A stretch of 33,972 nucleotides of DNA from a bacterium (GCA_021371805.1 JAJFVM010000047.1:1-33972), one strand, 5' to 3'; shown: positions 8,362-16,500, counted from the first letter of the stretch. Notes: generated by a model from the sequence alone, not told the origin. Translations and numbers: made by a program.

Positions 8362-8910
8362 TTACATGACTGCCCTATACAGGCTGGGGTGGGGTGATGC
8401 GATAATCTGATAATCCACCAGAAAATCTTTCTCCTGTGCATATTTTATTCCGGCCATTACGGATTCTTTTACCGAAGATATGTCTCCGTTTACAATGCAG
8501 GTATTTTTGCCTCCAAGTGCCCTTGCTATCCTTATTTCCACAAGATCAACATCAGAAGCTTTTACAGCCTGGTCAGCCGCATAAAAAATAGAAGGCGATG
8601 TTAAAGTTTCAATAACTCCGATAGCTTTATATTCACCGATGATTGAAGTTTGGGTAAGAGCTGAAATAATCTGCGGGTAGATATTCGGGATAGATATTGC
8701 ATCCACAATAAACTTTTCACTTTCATATATTATAGTGTTATATGAATTCTCGACATCACTTGTACTTCCCGAAAAAAGTATATAATACTTGCCAGGACAA
8801 ATGCTTTTAGCATCAATTATGCTCACATTAGAAGCTTTAACTATAATATCAACAGCAGCTATCCCAACCGCAATACTTCTGAATTCTACAACACCTATTG
8901 ATTTCTCCAT
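8362..8910 (-). CDS. pduT: PduT-like tandem-domain microcompartment shell protein (BMC-T)
   Basis: This 182-aa protein has two BMC domains in tandem: residues 4-90 starting SIGVVEFRSIAVGIAAVD, and residues 95-180 starting AIGVIETLTSPSIFYAADQAVKAS. Such proteins form pseudohexameric trimers in the shell. The first domain carries CPGKY with Cys38, the same position as the Cys that holds a [4Fe-4S] cluster in the central pore of PduT. This supports an electron-conducting role with the PduS-like protein encoded at 14410-15744. Length matches PduT (about 184 aa). A second gene of the same type lies at 13786-14373. The ribosome binding site (GAAAG) is weak. Confidence 0.9.
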   Translation of the reverse strand: MEKSIGVVEFRSIAVGIAAVDIIVKASNVSIIDAKSICPGKYYILFSGSTSDVENSYNTIIYESEKFIVDAISIPNIYPQIISALTQTSIIGEYKAIGVIETLTSPSIFYAADQAVKASDVDLVEIRIARALGGKNTCIVNGDISSVKESVMAGIKYAQEKDFLVDYQIIASPHPSLYRAVM

Positions 8911-9002
8911 TATATACTAACTTTCAATAAGATTTTTTAAGATTAAAAATCAAAACATAAACCTAATAAAATACTGCATGGATACAATGTCAATTACATA
9001 TC

Positions 9003-9028
9003 ATCCGGTAGTAACCCATTTCCGGATA
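9003..9028. other. Small inverted repeat between BMC-T and BMC-H genes
   Basis: ATCCGG and CCGGAT flank a short spacer, giving a 6-bp stem. It is next to repeat copy B. There is no T tract on either side, so it is not a convincing terminator; its role is unknown. Confidence 0.3.
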
Positions 9029-9050
9029 CTTATACCAAAACACTACTAAA

Positions 9051-9172
9051 TATTAATTAATTAGTTTCCGGTGAATAATTGCCAAAAGAAACAAAATAAG
9101 AAAATTTTAAGATTAGTTTAAGTAAATAGTTCACTAAAATTGAGTTAGTCATCAAGAACTAATTATTTAAAT
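9051..9172. repeat. Palindromic intergenic repeat, copy B (inverted relative to copy A)
   Basis: Located between the first BMC-T gene and the BMC-H gene. One end, AACTAATT at 9157-9164, runs into the stop codon of the BMC-H gene (9167-9169). Its reverse complement matches copy A through AATTAGTTCTT, CTCAA, TTTTAGTGAA, CTTAAAATTTTCT and TTTTGGC to TTCAC. The internal GGTGAA (9070-9075) and TTCAC (9131-9135) form part of the palindrome. Confidence 0.65.
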
Positions 9173-9580
9173 ACCTGTTTCTTTATTTTTTTCAGCTTTT
9201 TTTTCTTCGGAACCTGCTGCTTTTGCCGGAGCTGGCGCTGCCTTTGCCGGATTTACAGGTTTGGGGGTTCTGGATTTAGGTATTGTACCCCTGCCCGATC
9301 TTACATATTTACCGGAAATTATCTTATCAAGCTCAGGATGGGGTCTTGGAATGACATGAGTTGCCAATACTTCGGAAACCCGTTTTGCTGCAACAGTGCC
9401 GGCTTCAACTGCAGATTTAACTGCAGCAACTTCTCCCTGGCATATAACTGTGACAATTCCGCTTCCTATATACGCTTTTGAAATCATCACTACATCAGCA
9501 GCTTTAACCATTGCATCCGACGCTTCCACACCGCCGACCAATCCTTTAGTCTCAATTAAACCTATTGCTCCACTATTCAT
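9167..9580 (-). CDS. Hexameric microcompartment shell protein (BMC-H) with extended C-terminal tail
   Basis: This 137-aa shell protein has a single BMC domain at residues 3-90: AIGLIETKGLVGGVEASDAMVKAADV, the pore-side IGSGIVTVICQGE, and VIPRPHPELDKI. Proteins of this type build the flat hexagonal facets. After the domain come about 45 extra residues rich in Pro, Ala, Lys and Arg (SGRGTIPKSRTPKPVNPAK and an Ala/Pro/Lys stretch), probably disordered. The second BMC-H gene in this locus lacks this tail. The tail could bind cargo or another shell protein. AAGGAG lies ten bases before the ATG. It follows the aldehyde dehydrogenase gene closely. Confidence 0.93.
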   Translation of the reverse strand: MNSGAIGLIETKGLVGGVEASDAMVKAADVVMISKAYIGSGIVTVICQGEVAAVKSAVEAGTVAAKRVSEVLATHVIPRPHPELDKIISGKYVRSGRGTIPKSRTPKPVNPAKAAPAPAKAAGSEEKKAEKNKETGI

Positions 9581-9645
9581 TTATTCTATTCTCCTTCCAG
9601 GAATAAGAAATATTTTATTTTACTTAAATCTTTTTAAAAACTTAA

Positions 9646-11079
9646 TTATTTTACAAAGTTCATTGAACCGTAAATCGATAATCTCCTCTGTCTTGTAAAT
9701 GACTTTGGAGTTGTGCAGCCTTCACCTGTTGCACCGGCAATTGTCCATGATGAACCTCCGTTATGCAGATCTCCGCCGGACCTTTGGGAAGAGCCGTTTA
9801 CCTGTACGGTTGTTGTATTAACTTCCTGTGCAAAATATGTGATCCTTTCAATATTTGCAGAATGAATCATTGCAGTATGTTTAAAATTATGTTCAACCCT
9901 GCATGCTATTCTGACACCTTCTTCAAATGTATTTACAATCACCATAGGCAAAATAGGCATAAGCTGTTCATGCTGAACAAGGGGATGTGTTTCATCATTT
10001 GCAACAAAAACCGCAAGTCTTAAGTCATCCCTGGCATTAATACCTGCCTGCTTTAAAATAATTGCGCAATTTTTTCCCATAAGTTTCTTATCTATCTCAC
10101 CATTCTTGACCACAAGATTTGTAACTCTCTGAGCTTCTTCGGTATTTAATACAAGACAGTTGTTCTTGCCAAATTCACTTAAAAGTTTATCTGCAACTGA
10201 CCTCATGCAAATAAGTACTTTTTCTTCATTGCAAAGTATGTTGTTATCAAAAGAAGAGCCTGCGACTATCTCTCTTGCCGCTCTTGCAATATCAGCAGTA
10301 TCATCTACAAGAACTGGGGGATTTCCAGGACCGGCACCTAAAACTTTCTTTCCGCTTTTCATGGCAATTTCAACTATAGCAGGGCCGCCGGTAGCGCAAA
10401 TAAGATTAATATCCTTATGAGCCATACATATACTTGCATTATTTATATTCGGCTCTTTCGTTGAAGTTATCAGGTTTTCAGGACCTCCTGCATCAACAAT
10501 TGCTTTATGTACAACAAGCAGAGCGTCAATGGTAACTTTTTTTGCTGAAGGATGTGGTAGAAATACTACCGAGTTTCCTGCTGAAATCATTATTATTGTA
10601 TTGTTTATTATCATAGGTGCAGGATTTGTCATGGGGGTTATCGCAGCTATAACTCCATAAGGAGCCATATCCACGGTTAAAGTGCCGTTATCCGTACAGC
10701 ATCTGCTGTAACTTTTAATTTCAAGATCCTCGGGACCTAAGGTCCTTTCTGCAGCTACAATATTTTTTATTGTCTTATCTTCCACTCTTCCCATACCTGT
10801 TTCTTCAACAGCCATTTTCGCCCATTTCTCCGCATTGGCCAGTGAAGCTTTTCTTATTGATTCCACAATACCATATCTGGCATCCCTGCCCAGACCGACA
10901 AACCTTTTTTGAGCTTCTTTTGCAGCAGCAATAGCAGTCTCGATATTGTCAAATAACGGACCACCTTGAGAACTTGAGAAGTTTGATTTTGAAGTACCTA
11001 TACCTGCAGAACCCGGAGAAACCACATTCTCAACAACTTTTCTCACTATCTGCTCTATTAATTTTTCATCTATATCCAC
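9646..11079 (-). CDS. pduP: CoA-acylating aldehyde dehydrogenase, PduP type, microcompartment cargo
   Basis: This 477-aa enzyme oxidises an aldehyde with NAD+ and CoA to acyl-CoA. The family nucleophile is Cys283 in SSFDNNILCNEEK, matching the FDNN-x2-C pattern of PduP and EutE. Other family segments are PYGVIAAITPMTNPAP, LPHPSAKK and LGAGPGNPP. The first 20 residues, DEKLIEQIVRKVVENV, form an amphipathic helix followed by a Ser/Gly linker, the design of a PduP encapsulation peptide. The start is GTG, fixed by GGGAGG five bases upstream. With the aldolase as the only aldehyde source in the locus, lactaldehyde (to lactoyl-CoA) is the likely substrate; acetaldehyde or propionaldehyde is possible. 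Confidence 0.93.
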   Translation of the reverse strand: MDIDEKLIEQIVRKVVENVVSPGSAGIGTSKSNFSSSQGGPLFDNIETAIAAAKEAQKRFVGLGRDARYGIVESIRKASLANAEKWAKMAVEETGMGRVEDKTIKNIVAAERTLGPEDLEIKSYSRCCTDNGTLTVDMAPYGVIAAITPMTNPAPMIINNTIIMISAGNSVVFLPHPSAKKVTIDALLVVHKAIVDAGGPENLITSTKEPNINNASICMAHKDINLICATGGPAIVEIAMKSGKKVLGAGPGNPPVLVDDTADIARAAREIVAGSSFDNNILCNEEKVLICMRSVADKLLSEFGKNNCLVLNTEEAQRVTNLVVKNGEIDKKLMGKNCAIILKQAGINARDDLRLAVFVANDETHPLVQHEQLMPILPMVIVNTFEEGVRIACRVEHNFKHTAMIHSANIERITYFAQEVNTTTVQVNGSSQRSGGDLHNGGSSWTIAGATGEGCTTPKSFTRQRRLSIYGSMNFVK

Positions 11080-11218
11080 ACTTACCTCCCGGGTAAAAAA
11101 TTTGAGTTAAGAATTGTAATCTTAATTTAAATTATCTTCACATTTAAATAATTAATTTAAAAATAGCTGCACCTTTTAAACTTGTGCTCCTCAAAATTGA
11201 ATATTTTCTAAAAAAATA

Positions 11219-12274
11219 TCAGCTAAATATTTTAATCCCTCTAGCTAGTGCCTCATCCTTTGCAAGCGGGCTTAAGATAACATTAGTAGATAGCTTTATA
11301 CCAGAAACTTTGTAACTATCCAAATCTGCAACAGTAATCACAGTTTTTGTAGTCCTGGCCGAACCTATATTGTTAGATGAACTAATTGTATTTGACGTTG
11401 TTAGAACACCACCGGCTTGTGCCATTACACTATTCATATTTCTTAAGATGTTAGGATCTGTAATCTCACCTGAAATACTATTATCAGGAATATTTGGAGG
11501 AATCCTGTTTGAATCCGCTATCGTAGAAGGACCTATAGGAGCTATGCATGATGCATTTACTATCTCCACCAAAGTTCCGTTAACAACATCGGCAGCATTG
11601 CCGTCATCGGTATCAATATGCATTTCCGATACAAAATCCTTGCTGACTCTTACCTGTACATTGTTAAAAGTCAATCCCTTAGGTCCGGTAACTCTTACAT
11701 CTACTTCATCATTATCCTTGATTCCAAAATAATCAGCATCTTCCTGACTTAAATGAAGATGTCTGTTTGCCCTTATTACTCCCTCACTTAAATAAACAGC
11801 ACCCTTAGGACCTATTAAGACACATGAAGTTGTGCCTTCCAGTTTTCCGGAAGGTCTTACAGGTGCATCTATACCAAGAATAATACAATCGGTTTTTGCA
11901 AGTTCAACCTGTGATTTGCTTCGCAGCGGACCAAGAATTCTTACATTTTGAATCGCATTTAACTTCGGACCTACTACTGTTACGGTTTCCTTGTAAGCAT
12001 AATTTCCGGGCTGGTATAACTCCTTTAAAATTGTTGGTTCATAATCTTTACCATAAAGAACATCCAGATGTTCCCTGCAAAGATGAACATGTTTTACCGA
12101 TATGCTGCAAACGATTTTCTTATCCGAAGCCACAGTTTGTGCTACTTTTAATTTGCCATCAACTTTAACAGGTTCCGAAGTATTACCTGGCGTCTGTGAA
12201 CCCTGAATTATTCCAACACTTAATTTTTGCATTACGCTCTTTACAACGTCTTGAATTAACTTTTCAGTATCCAC
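11219..12274 (-). CDS. pduL: PduL-type phosphotransacylase with C-terminal extension
   Basis: PduL exchanges CoA for phosphate on acyl-CoA, regenerating CoA inside the compartment. Two PduL beta-barrel domains are present, with the metal-binding histidines His62 and His64 (KHVHLCREH), His172 and His174 (NRHLHLS) and His219 (EMHIDTDDGNAAD). Residues 2-20 (DTEKLIQDVVKSVMQKLSV) form an amphipathic helix similar to the one on the aldehyde dehydrogenase and act as a presumed encapsulation peptide. The start is GTG with AGAGAGGT upstream. At 351 aa it is well over the usual 210-230 aa. The extra C-terminal part (about 245-351) has a Ser/Asn-rich linker, then a segment ending VILSPLAKDEALARGIKIF, like the ITPxAxxxAxxxGI motif at the N-terminus of EutQ. 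Confidence 0.92.
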   Translation of the reverse strand: MDTEKLIQDVVKSVMQKLSVGIIQGSQTPGNTSEPVKVDGKLKVAQTVASDKKIVCSISVKHVHLCREHLDVLYGKDYEPTILKELYQPGNYAYKETVTVVGPKLNAIQNVRILGPLRSKSQVELAKTDCIILGIDAPVRPSGKLEGTTSCVLIGPKGAVYLSEGVIRANRHLHLSQEDADYFGIKDNDEVDVRVTGPKGLTFNNVQVRVSKDFVSEMHIDTDDGNAADVVNGTLVEIVNASCIAPIGPSTIADSNRIPPNIPDNSISGEITDPNILRNMNSVMAQAGGVLTTSNTISSSNNIGSARTTKTVITVADLDSYKVSGIKLSTNVILSPLAKDEALARGIKIFS

Positions 12275-12323
12275 CTTTGATACCTCTCTATTTAAAAAAT
12301 AATTTTATTAATTAGACAAAAAA

Positions 12324-12599
12324 TTATTCCTGAGGAAGTATCAATGCCAGTTCCTGATGAGGTCTTGGAATTACATGAACAGAAATAAGTTCCCCGACTC
12401 TTTTTGCAGCTGCGGCACCGGCATCAACAGCAGCTTTTACAGCGCCGACGTCACCTTTAACTATAACTGTAATATAAGCGGAGCCGATTCTTTCCTGTCC
12501 CATTAGCGTAACATTTGCAGCTTTAACCATAGCATCTGCTGCTTCAATTGAGGCAACCAGCCCACGGGTTTCTATTAAACCTATTGCTTCGCCGTTCAT
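12324..12599 (-). CDS. Hexameric microcompartment shell protein (BMC-H)
   Basis: This 91-aa protein is a single canonical BMC domain: [26 protein letters not shown], the pore loop [14 protein letters not shown], and [17 protein letters not shown]. It is close to PduA/CcmK-like major shell proteins and is probably the main facet tile. The length is the family minimum, unlike the tailed BMC-H at 9167-9580. AAGGAG stands six bases before the ATG. It lies between the PduL and aldolase genes. The pore motif GSA differs from the GSG of the other BMC-H, so the two hexamers may pass different metabolites. Confidence 0.94.
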   Translation of the reverse strand: MNGEAIGLIETRGLVASIEAADAMVKAANVTLMGQERIGSAYITVIVKGDVGAVKAAVDAGAAAAKRVGELISVHVIPRPHQELALILPQE

Positions 12600-12845
12600 T
12601 TTTTCTCCTTATTTTTTAATTTAATTTTATTATTTTTAATTTTAAAAACTCATTAACTTATTAACTTGTTTTACTACGTTAAAAATCCTTTTTTTATCTT
12701 ACATCTATAAAAGTTTTTAAACCAACTTGAATTTTTGATTATACCATCAATTTATATTTAATTTAACAATATAAATCAATCTTTTATATTAAAATCTAAA
12801 ATTATAAAACTTTAAAAAATATTTCAAACAAGCTTAATTTATTAC

Positions 12846-13700
12846 TTATTTATCATACCGCTTCAAAATGTTTGTTACTGTTGATTGTATTATTTCAACA
12901 AGTTCCCTTTTTGTTAAAGTTATTTTCTCATCATCAGTCAGTTCGGGGCTATCGGTATTTATGCTTGAATTTGAGCTCCAACCATGACTCCTATCATCAT
13001 AGTTGATCATTTTATCGCCTATTCTGCAGCCGGGAAAATTTTCCGTATCCATTCCCCAGTCAGTCCTGAGCTTTAAAAGTTTTTTCACATTTGGTTCACT
13101 TATCGTGTTTACATTGCCTATAGTCTTTGCAATAACAGCAATCTTTGCAAAAAGCTCCATGCTTTCCATCCTATAATAAGCCTGAAAAACATCAGAACCT
13201 GTAGAAAGAGCACCATGATTCTCAAGAAGGAATACGGAACTCTCCTTTAAATGCTCTCTTACGCTTTCAGGGAGCTCAAATGTAGACGGAGTCCCGTATT
13301 TTGTAAGCGGAATCTGGCCAAGCGAAATTACTATTTCCGGTAAGACGCATTCGTTAAGAGGTATACCTGCCACTGCAAATGCAGTTCCGTAAGGAGGATG
13401 AGCATGAACAACCGAATTAACTCCGGGTTTGTTTCTTAATATATCCAGATGCATCTTTATCTCAGATGACGGTTTTAATTCCTTTTCGCCTTCCAGCTTG
13501 TTTCCATTGATATCCACCTTAATAAGCATATCCGGTGTCATGATCCCTTTGCTGATACCGGTAGGAGTACATATGGCAATACCTTCATCTATTAAAACCG
13601 ATACGTTCCCGTCATTTGCCGCTACCCAGCCGTTGTTATATATTTTGTGGCAGACCTCTACTATATCTGCCCTTATCTCCCGTTCACTTTTTATTGCCAT
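12846..13700 (-). CDS. fucA: Class II aldolase (fuculose-/rhamnulose-1-phosphate type) with C-terminal encapsulation peptide
   Basis: This zinc aldolase is of the AraD/FucA family. Numbered from ATG at 13700, the expected site is intact: Glu80 (PSSEIKMH), His99 and His101 (VVHAHPPYGTAFA), and His162 (LLENHGALSTG). FucA-type enzymes split fuculose 1-phosphate into DHAP and L-lactaldehyde. ATG at 13700 is preferred over a TTG five codons upstream because GAGAAAGG (13706-13713) is correctly spaced for it. The protein is 284 aa against about 215 for FucA. The excess is a linker and a C-terminal amphipathic helix, DEKITLTKRELVEIIQSTV to the end, as in PVM-type aldolases targeted to microcompartments. 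No kinase or isomerase for the sugar is in the window. 5-Deoxyribulose 1-phosphate is an alternative substrate. Confidence 0.9.
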   Translation of the reverse strand: MAIKSEREIRADIVEVCHKIYNNGWVAANDGNVSVLIDEGIAICTPTGISKGIMTPDMLIKVDINGNKLEGEKELKPSSEIKMHLDILRNKPGVNSVVHAHPPYGTAFAVAGIPLNECVLPEIVISLGQIPLTKYGTPSTFELPESVREHLKESSVFLLENHGALSTGSDVFQAYYRMESMELFAKIAVIAKTIGNVNTISEPNVKKLLKLRTDWGMDTENFPGCRIGDKMINYDDRSHGWSSNSSINTDSPELTDDEKITLTKRELVEIIQSTVTNILKRYDK

Positions 13701-13785
13701 TATAACCTTTCTCAATTAAATTATTTTAAAATATTTTAAAATCATTCTTTCTGAAAATTCAGGTAAAAACTTTTGTCATAAAAAA

Positions 13786-14373
13786 TCAGCACCTGCACAG
13801 CGACGATCTTATCCATCTCCAGACCTCGGGATCCGGTCCTGAAATTACTCTGCCGGCAAGCAGTGCTCCCCTGCTCATCAAATATTCCGATGCAACTCTT
13901 GCACCTTCCCGGACCGAAGAAAGCTCTCCGTTAAAAATATAAAAGCTGTTTACTCCGCAGCCTCTTGCCAGCCTGAAATCCGAAAACTCAATATCAACAG
14001 CATCTGCAACTTCATCTGCAGAGCTTATCAGATTTGCCATCTGCATACTTTCTATTACAGCAATGGAACCGCTGATTTTATCAGTCGACTTTCCATATAT
14101 TGCTTCTATAACCTTATAGTTGATCGAGTTTATGATTTCCGAACTAAAGACATGCATTTTACCAATTTCATCGGCAACTTTTAACGAATTTTCTACGGCA
14201 CTGGTTTCCCCTTCAACAACTGTCAAATATTTTCCGGGACAGAGAGAGGAAGACATTACCAGATTAACATCAGCAGCTTTAAGCATTGCATCTGTTACAT
14301 ATATTCCTCTGGCTATACTTTTAAACTCAACAACAGCCAGGTTGCTTTCTTTTTTTTCAATCATTTGTTCCAT
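13786..14373 (-). CDS. pduT: Second PduT-like tandem-domain shell protein (BMC-T)
   Basis: This 195-aa protein has two BMC domains: about residues 10-100 (NLAVVEFKSIARGIYVTDAMLKAADV) and 105-190 (SIAVIESMQMANLISSADEV). Cys45 in SSLCPGKYLTVVEG aligns with the pore Cys of PduT, so this trimer could also hold a [4Fe-4S] cluster. It lies 36 nt after the PduS-like gene, the classic partner. The C-terminus ends RSSLCRC, adding two cysteines not seen in the other BMC-T. It is clearly diverged from the 8362-8910 protein, so the two are not a recent duplication. No clear ribosome binding site precedes the ATG, and the second Met (residue 4) is an alternative start. Confidence 0.9.
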   Translation of the reverse strand: MEQMIEKKESNLAVVEFKSIARGIYVTDAMLKAADVNLVMSSSLCPGKYLTVVEGETSAVENSLKVADEIGKMHVFSSEIINSINYKVIEAIYGKSTDKISGSIAVIESMQMANLISSADEVADAVDIEFSDFRLARGCGVNSFYIFNGELSSVREGARVASEYLMSRGALLAGRVISGPDPEVWRWIRSSLCRC

Positions 14374-14409
14374 ATCATGAAAACTTAATATCTTATTTAT
14401 ACAACTAAA

Positions 14410-15744
14410 TCAATTCTTTGAAATAACAATATATTTATCAGTTATTTCTTTTATTTTACCGTCAATTGAAGCATGTATCTTTGAACCAAGCTTATCGGCA
14501 GGAATATCGGCAACCAGCGTACCTTCCTTAACCATGTCTCCGATTTTTACAACAGGGACAGAAGGTGCCCCTACGTGTTGGGTTAAAAATAATTTAACCT
14601 CATTTACCTCGATTTCATCATATGATAAATCAGCATGGCTCGTATATTCATCCAGTTCTATTCTCTTAAGCAACCTTGGAGCCGGAACTTTTCTGAAGTT
14701 CCTGAATTCATTCTCAGTCAAAGCTTCACGGTGATGAGGATTTTTTATGCCTGCTTTTGCAAGTTCAACTTTTAAATAATGAAAAAGAGAACGAGCTGAT
14801 AAATCAACTACACAGCTGTATAATTCACATAAACCGCAGTCGCAGCACAAATATGCATAATCAAAATTGGAAATATCTTCTGCTGTTATCTCGCGCTTAT
14901 ACATTCTTTTCATCAATTCATCAGGGAAAAGATCATGTCCAAGAAGATATCTGGGACATAGATCCGTACACATTCTGCAGCTTAAACATATCGCCTGTGC
15001 CCTTTTCATCTGCTTGCTTATATCCCGTTTTTTTTGTATAACGACTATATTTGTTTCCGGCAAAACCAGAATTGCTTTTGTGGTTTTGGTAACTGCATGA
15101 ACATTGGGGTTGACAAGTTTGCCTGTCATCGGGCCGCCGTCTATTACACCATAATCACTGACAGTTGCTCCTCCACATGCTTCGATCAAAAATAAGACAG
15201 GTGTTCCTATGGGAACTATAAATGTCTTCGGAGTATTCACTGCGCCATTTACAGTTACAAATTTCCTGGTCAGATTCCTGCCTTCAACTGCGTTTGCAAC
15301 ATTGATCAGGGTTTCCACATTTATTACTACAATGCCGACATTTAATGGAATCCCCCCTTCAGGCACAATCTTGCCTGTTACTTCGTTAACCAGAACCTGT
15401 TCATCACCTGCAGGATAAAAATTCCCAAGCTTGAAAATTTCAAACTTTAAGCTGCCCTGTTTAAAATCTTCCAGGACTTTTACAGCACCTTTGTTCTTTT
15501 CCTTTAATGCTACTATAACCCTTTTTGCACCTGTAGATTGTGCAGCTACCTTTAAACCCTCATACATTTTATCAAGATATTTTTCAATAAGCTGCCTGTC
15601 CACATTTATCAAAGGTTCACATTCTGCACCATTTACAATTATCGTATCCACCTTGGCGCTTAATTTAACATGAGTCGGAAAACCTGCGCCCCCGGCTCCT
15701 ACTACTCCTGCGCTTTTTATTAAATCAACAGAATCTGAACTCAT
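14410..15744 (-). CDS. pduS: PduS-like NADH-oxidising Fe-S flavoprotein of the microcompartment
   Basis: This 444-aa protein is related to RnfC and PduS. The N-terminal domain has GVVGAGGAGFPTHVKLSAK and NGAECEPLINVDRQL, the FMN/NADH-binding region. An SLBB-like segment and two 4Fe-4S motifs follow (CLSCRMCTDLCP, and CCDCGLCELYSC, which has Ser before the last Cys instead of the usual arrangement). The C-terminus is a lipoyl-like barrel (GDMVKEGTLVADIPADKLGSKIHASIDGKI). Length matches PduS (about 450 aa). AGGAGAG stands six bases before the ATG. In Pdu systems PduS binds PduT and moves electrons at the shell and can reduce cobalamin. No B12 enzyme is encoded here, so redox balance is the more likely job. 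Confidence 0.92.
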   Translation of the reverse strand: MSSDSVDLIKSAGVVGAGGAGFPTHVKLSAKVDTIIVNGAECEPLINVDRQLIEKYLDKMYEGLKVAAQSTGAKRVIVALKEKNKGAVKVLEDFKQGSLKFEIFKLGNFYPAGDEQVLVNEVTGKIVPEGGIPLNVGIVVINVETLINVANAVEGRNLTRKFVTVNGAVNTPKTFIVPIGTPVLFLIEACGGATVSDYGVIDGGPMTGKLVNPNVHAVTKTTKAILVLPETNIVVIQKKRDISKQMKRAQAICLSCRMCTDLCPRYLLGHDLFPDELMKRMYKREITAEDISNFDYAYLCCDCGLCELYSCVVDLSARSLFHYLKVELAKAGIKNPHHREALTENEFRNFRKVPAPRLLKRIELDEYTSHADLSYDEIEVNEVKLFLTQHVGAPSVPVVKIGDMVKEGTLVADIPADKLGSKIHASIDGKIKEITDKYIVISKN

Positions 15745-15779
15745 AAAATCTCTCCTGTAAAAAATATCTCTTTTATTTT

Positions 15780-15895
15780 TTAATTATTATTGGCAAATAA
15801 TTTAATTTTTATTTAATTTTCTATCAAAACCATGCTTAAGTTTTTTAATTTATTTTTCTAAGCTAATTATCAGCTATAGATTAATTAATTATTTA
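15780..15895. repeat. Palindromic intergenic repeat, copy C (degenerate)
   Basis: Located between the PduS-like gene and the BMC-P gene. It aligns with copy A in the same orientation: TAATTA, TTGG, AATAA, AATTTTTA, AATTTT, GCTTAA, then GCTAATT and TTAATTAATT. It is more diverged than A and B. Terminal inversion is weak, suggesting an older copy. Confidence 0.5.
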
Positions 15896-15920
15896 TTTAT
15901 ATTTGCCCCCGATTCAATAA

Positions 15921-16205
15921 TTAACTTTCCAAATTATAATTCTCAAGATCTATTCTTTCAACCTTTGCTACAATTGCGGCATCAATATTTTTATGGCGTG
16001 TAATTTCAGTATATTTTGCCGTGCTTCCGGTAACAATGAGGCCGATTTCTCCCTCCCCAAGTCCGATAGTATCAACTGCCACAAAAAAGTCCTGTTTATC
16101 TTTTAAATCAGCACCCACGGTTTGTACTAACAACAATTTAAAGCCCTGAAGGCTTGGATCTTTTATTGTGGAAGTTACGCTGCCAATCACTTTTACAAGT
16201 TTCAT
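15921..16205 (-). CDS. Pentameric microcompartment vertex protein (BMC-P, EutN/CcmL family)
   Basis: This 94-aa protein has the EutN/CcmL fold signature: LVKVIGSVTSTIKDPSLQGFKLLLVQTV, then FVAVDTIGLGEGEIGLIVTGSTAKY, and AAIVAKVERIDL. Pentamers of this family cap shell vertices. It begins one base after the stop codon of the preceding BMC-P gene, so the two are co-translated. It is one of four BMC-P genes in the locus. Confidence 0.93.
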   Translation of the reverse strand: MKLVKVIGSVTSTIKDPSLQGFKLLLVQTVGADLKDKQDFFVAVDTIGLGEGEIGLIVTGSTAKYTEITRHKNIDAAIVAKVERIDLENYNLES

Positions 16206-16206
16206 A

Positions 16207-16500
16207 TCAATCTTTCAAAACTTTATTTATTTTTTTCATATCTATGCTGTCAATCAACCCAACTATGCAGCCTCTCAGAGGTACACTCCTTATTCCAATA
16301 ATTTTGCATATGGTCGAACCATCTTCTATCCAGTAAACAAGGTTTCCGATTGCAGCATTCAAATAATCTGCAACGATAATAGAGCTGCCTATTGCCTCAC
16401 CGTCAGGATTAACAGGCTGTATAACCATCAGCTTAATTCCCTTAAGCTTTTCATGTTTTAAGGTCGCGTATACATTACCAATTACTCTTGCAATTCTCAT
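16207..16500 (-). CDS. Divergent pentameric shell protein (BMC-P)
   Basis: This 97-aa protein starts from ATG at 16500, where the EutN-like MRIARVIGNVYATLKHEKLKGIKL begins. An upstream in-frame ATG at 16524 would add eight residues but lacks any ribosome binding site. GAAAGA lies before 16500. The family core is recognisable, but the usual G-S/T-A-R segment is replaced by IEDGSTICKIIG followed by VPLRGCIVGLIDSID. It is the least typical of the four pentamers here and probably occupies a specialised vertex. It is the first gene of the main BMC operon, behind a predicted promoter at 16571-16599. Confidence 0.88.
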   Translation of the reverse strand: MRIARVIGNVYATLKHEKLKGIKLMVIQPVNPDGEAIGSSIIVADYLNAAIGNLVYWIEDGSTICKIIGIRSVPLRGCIVGLIDSIDMKKINKVLKD

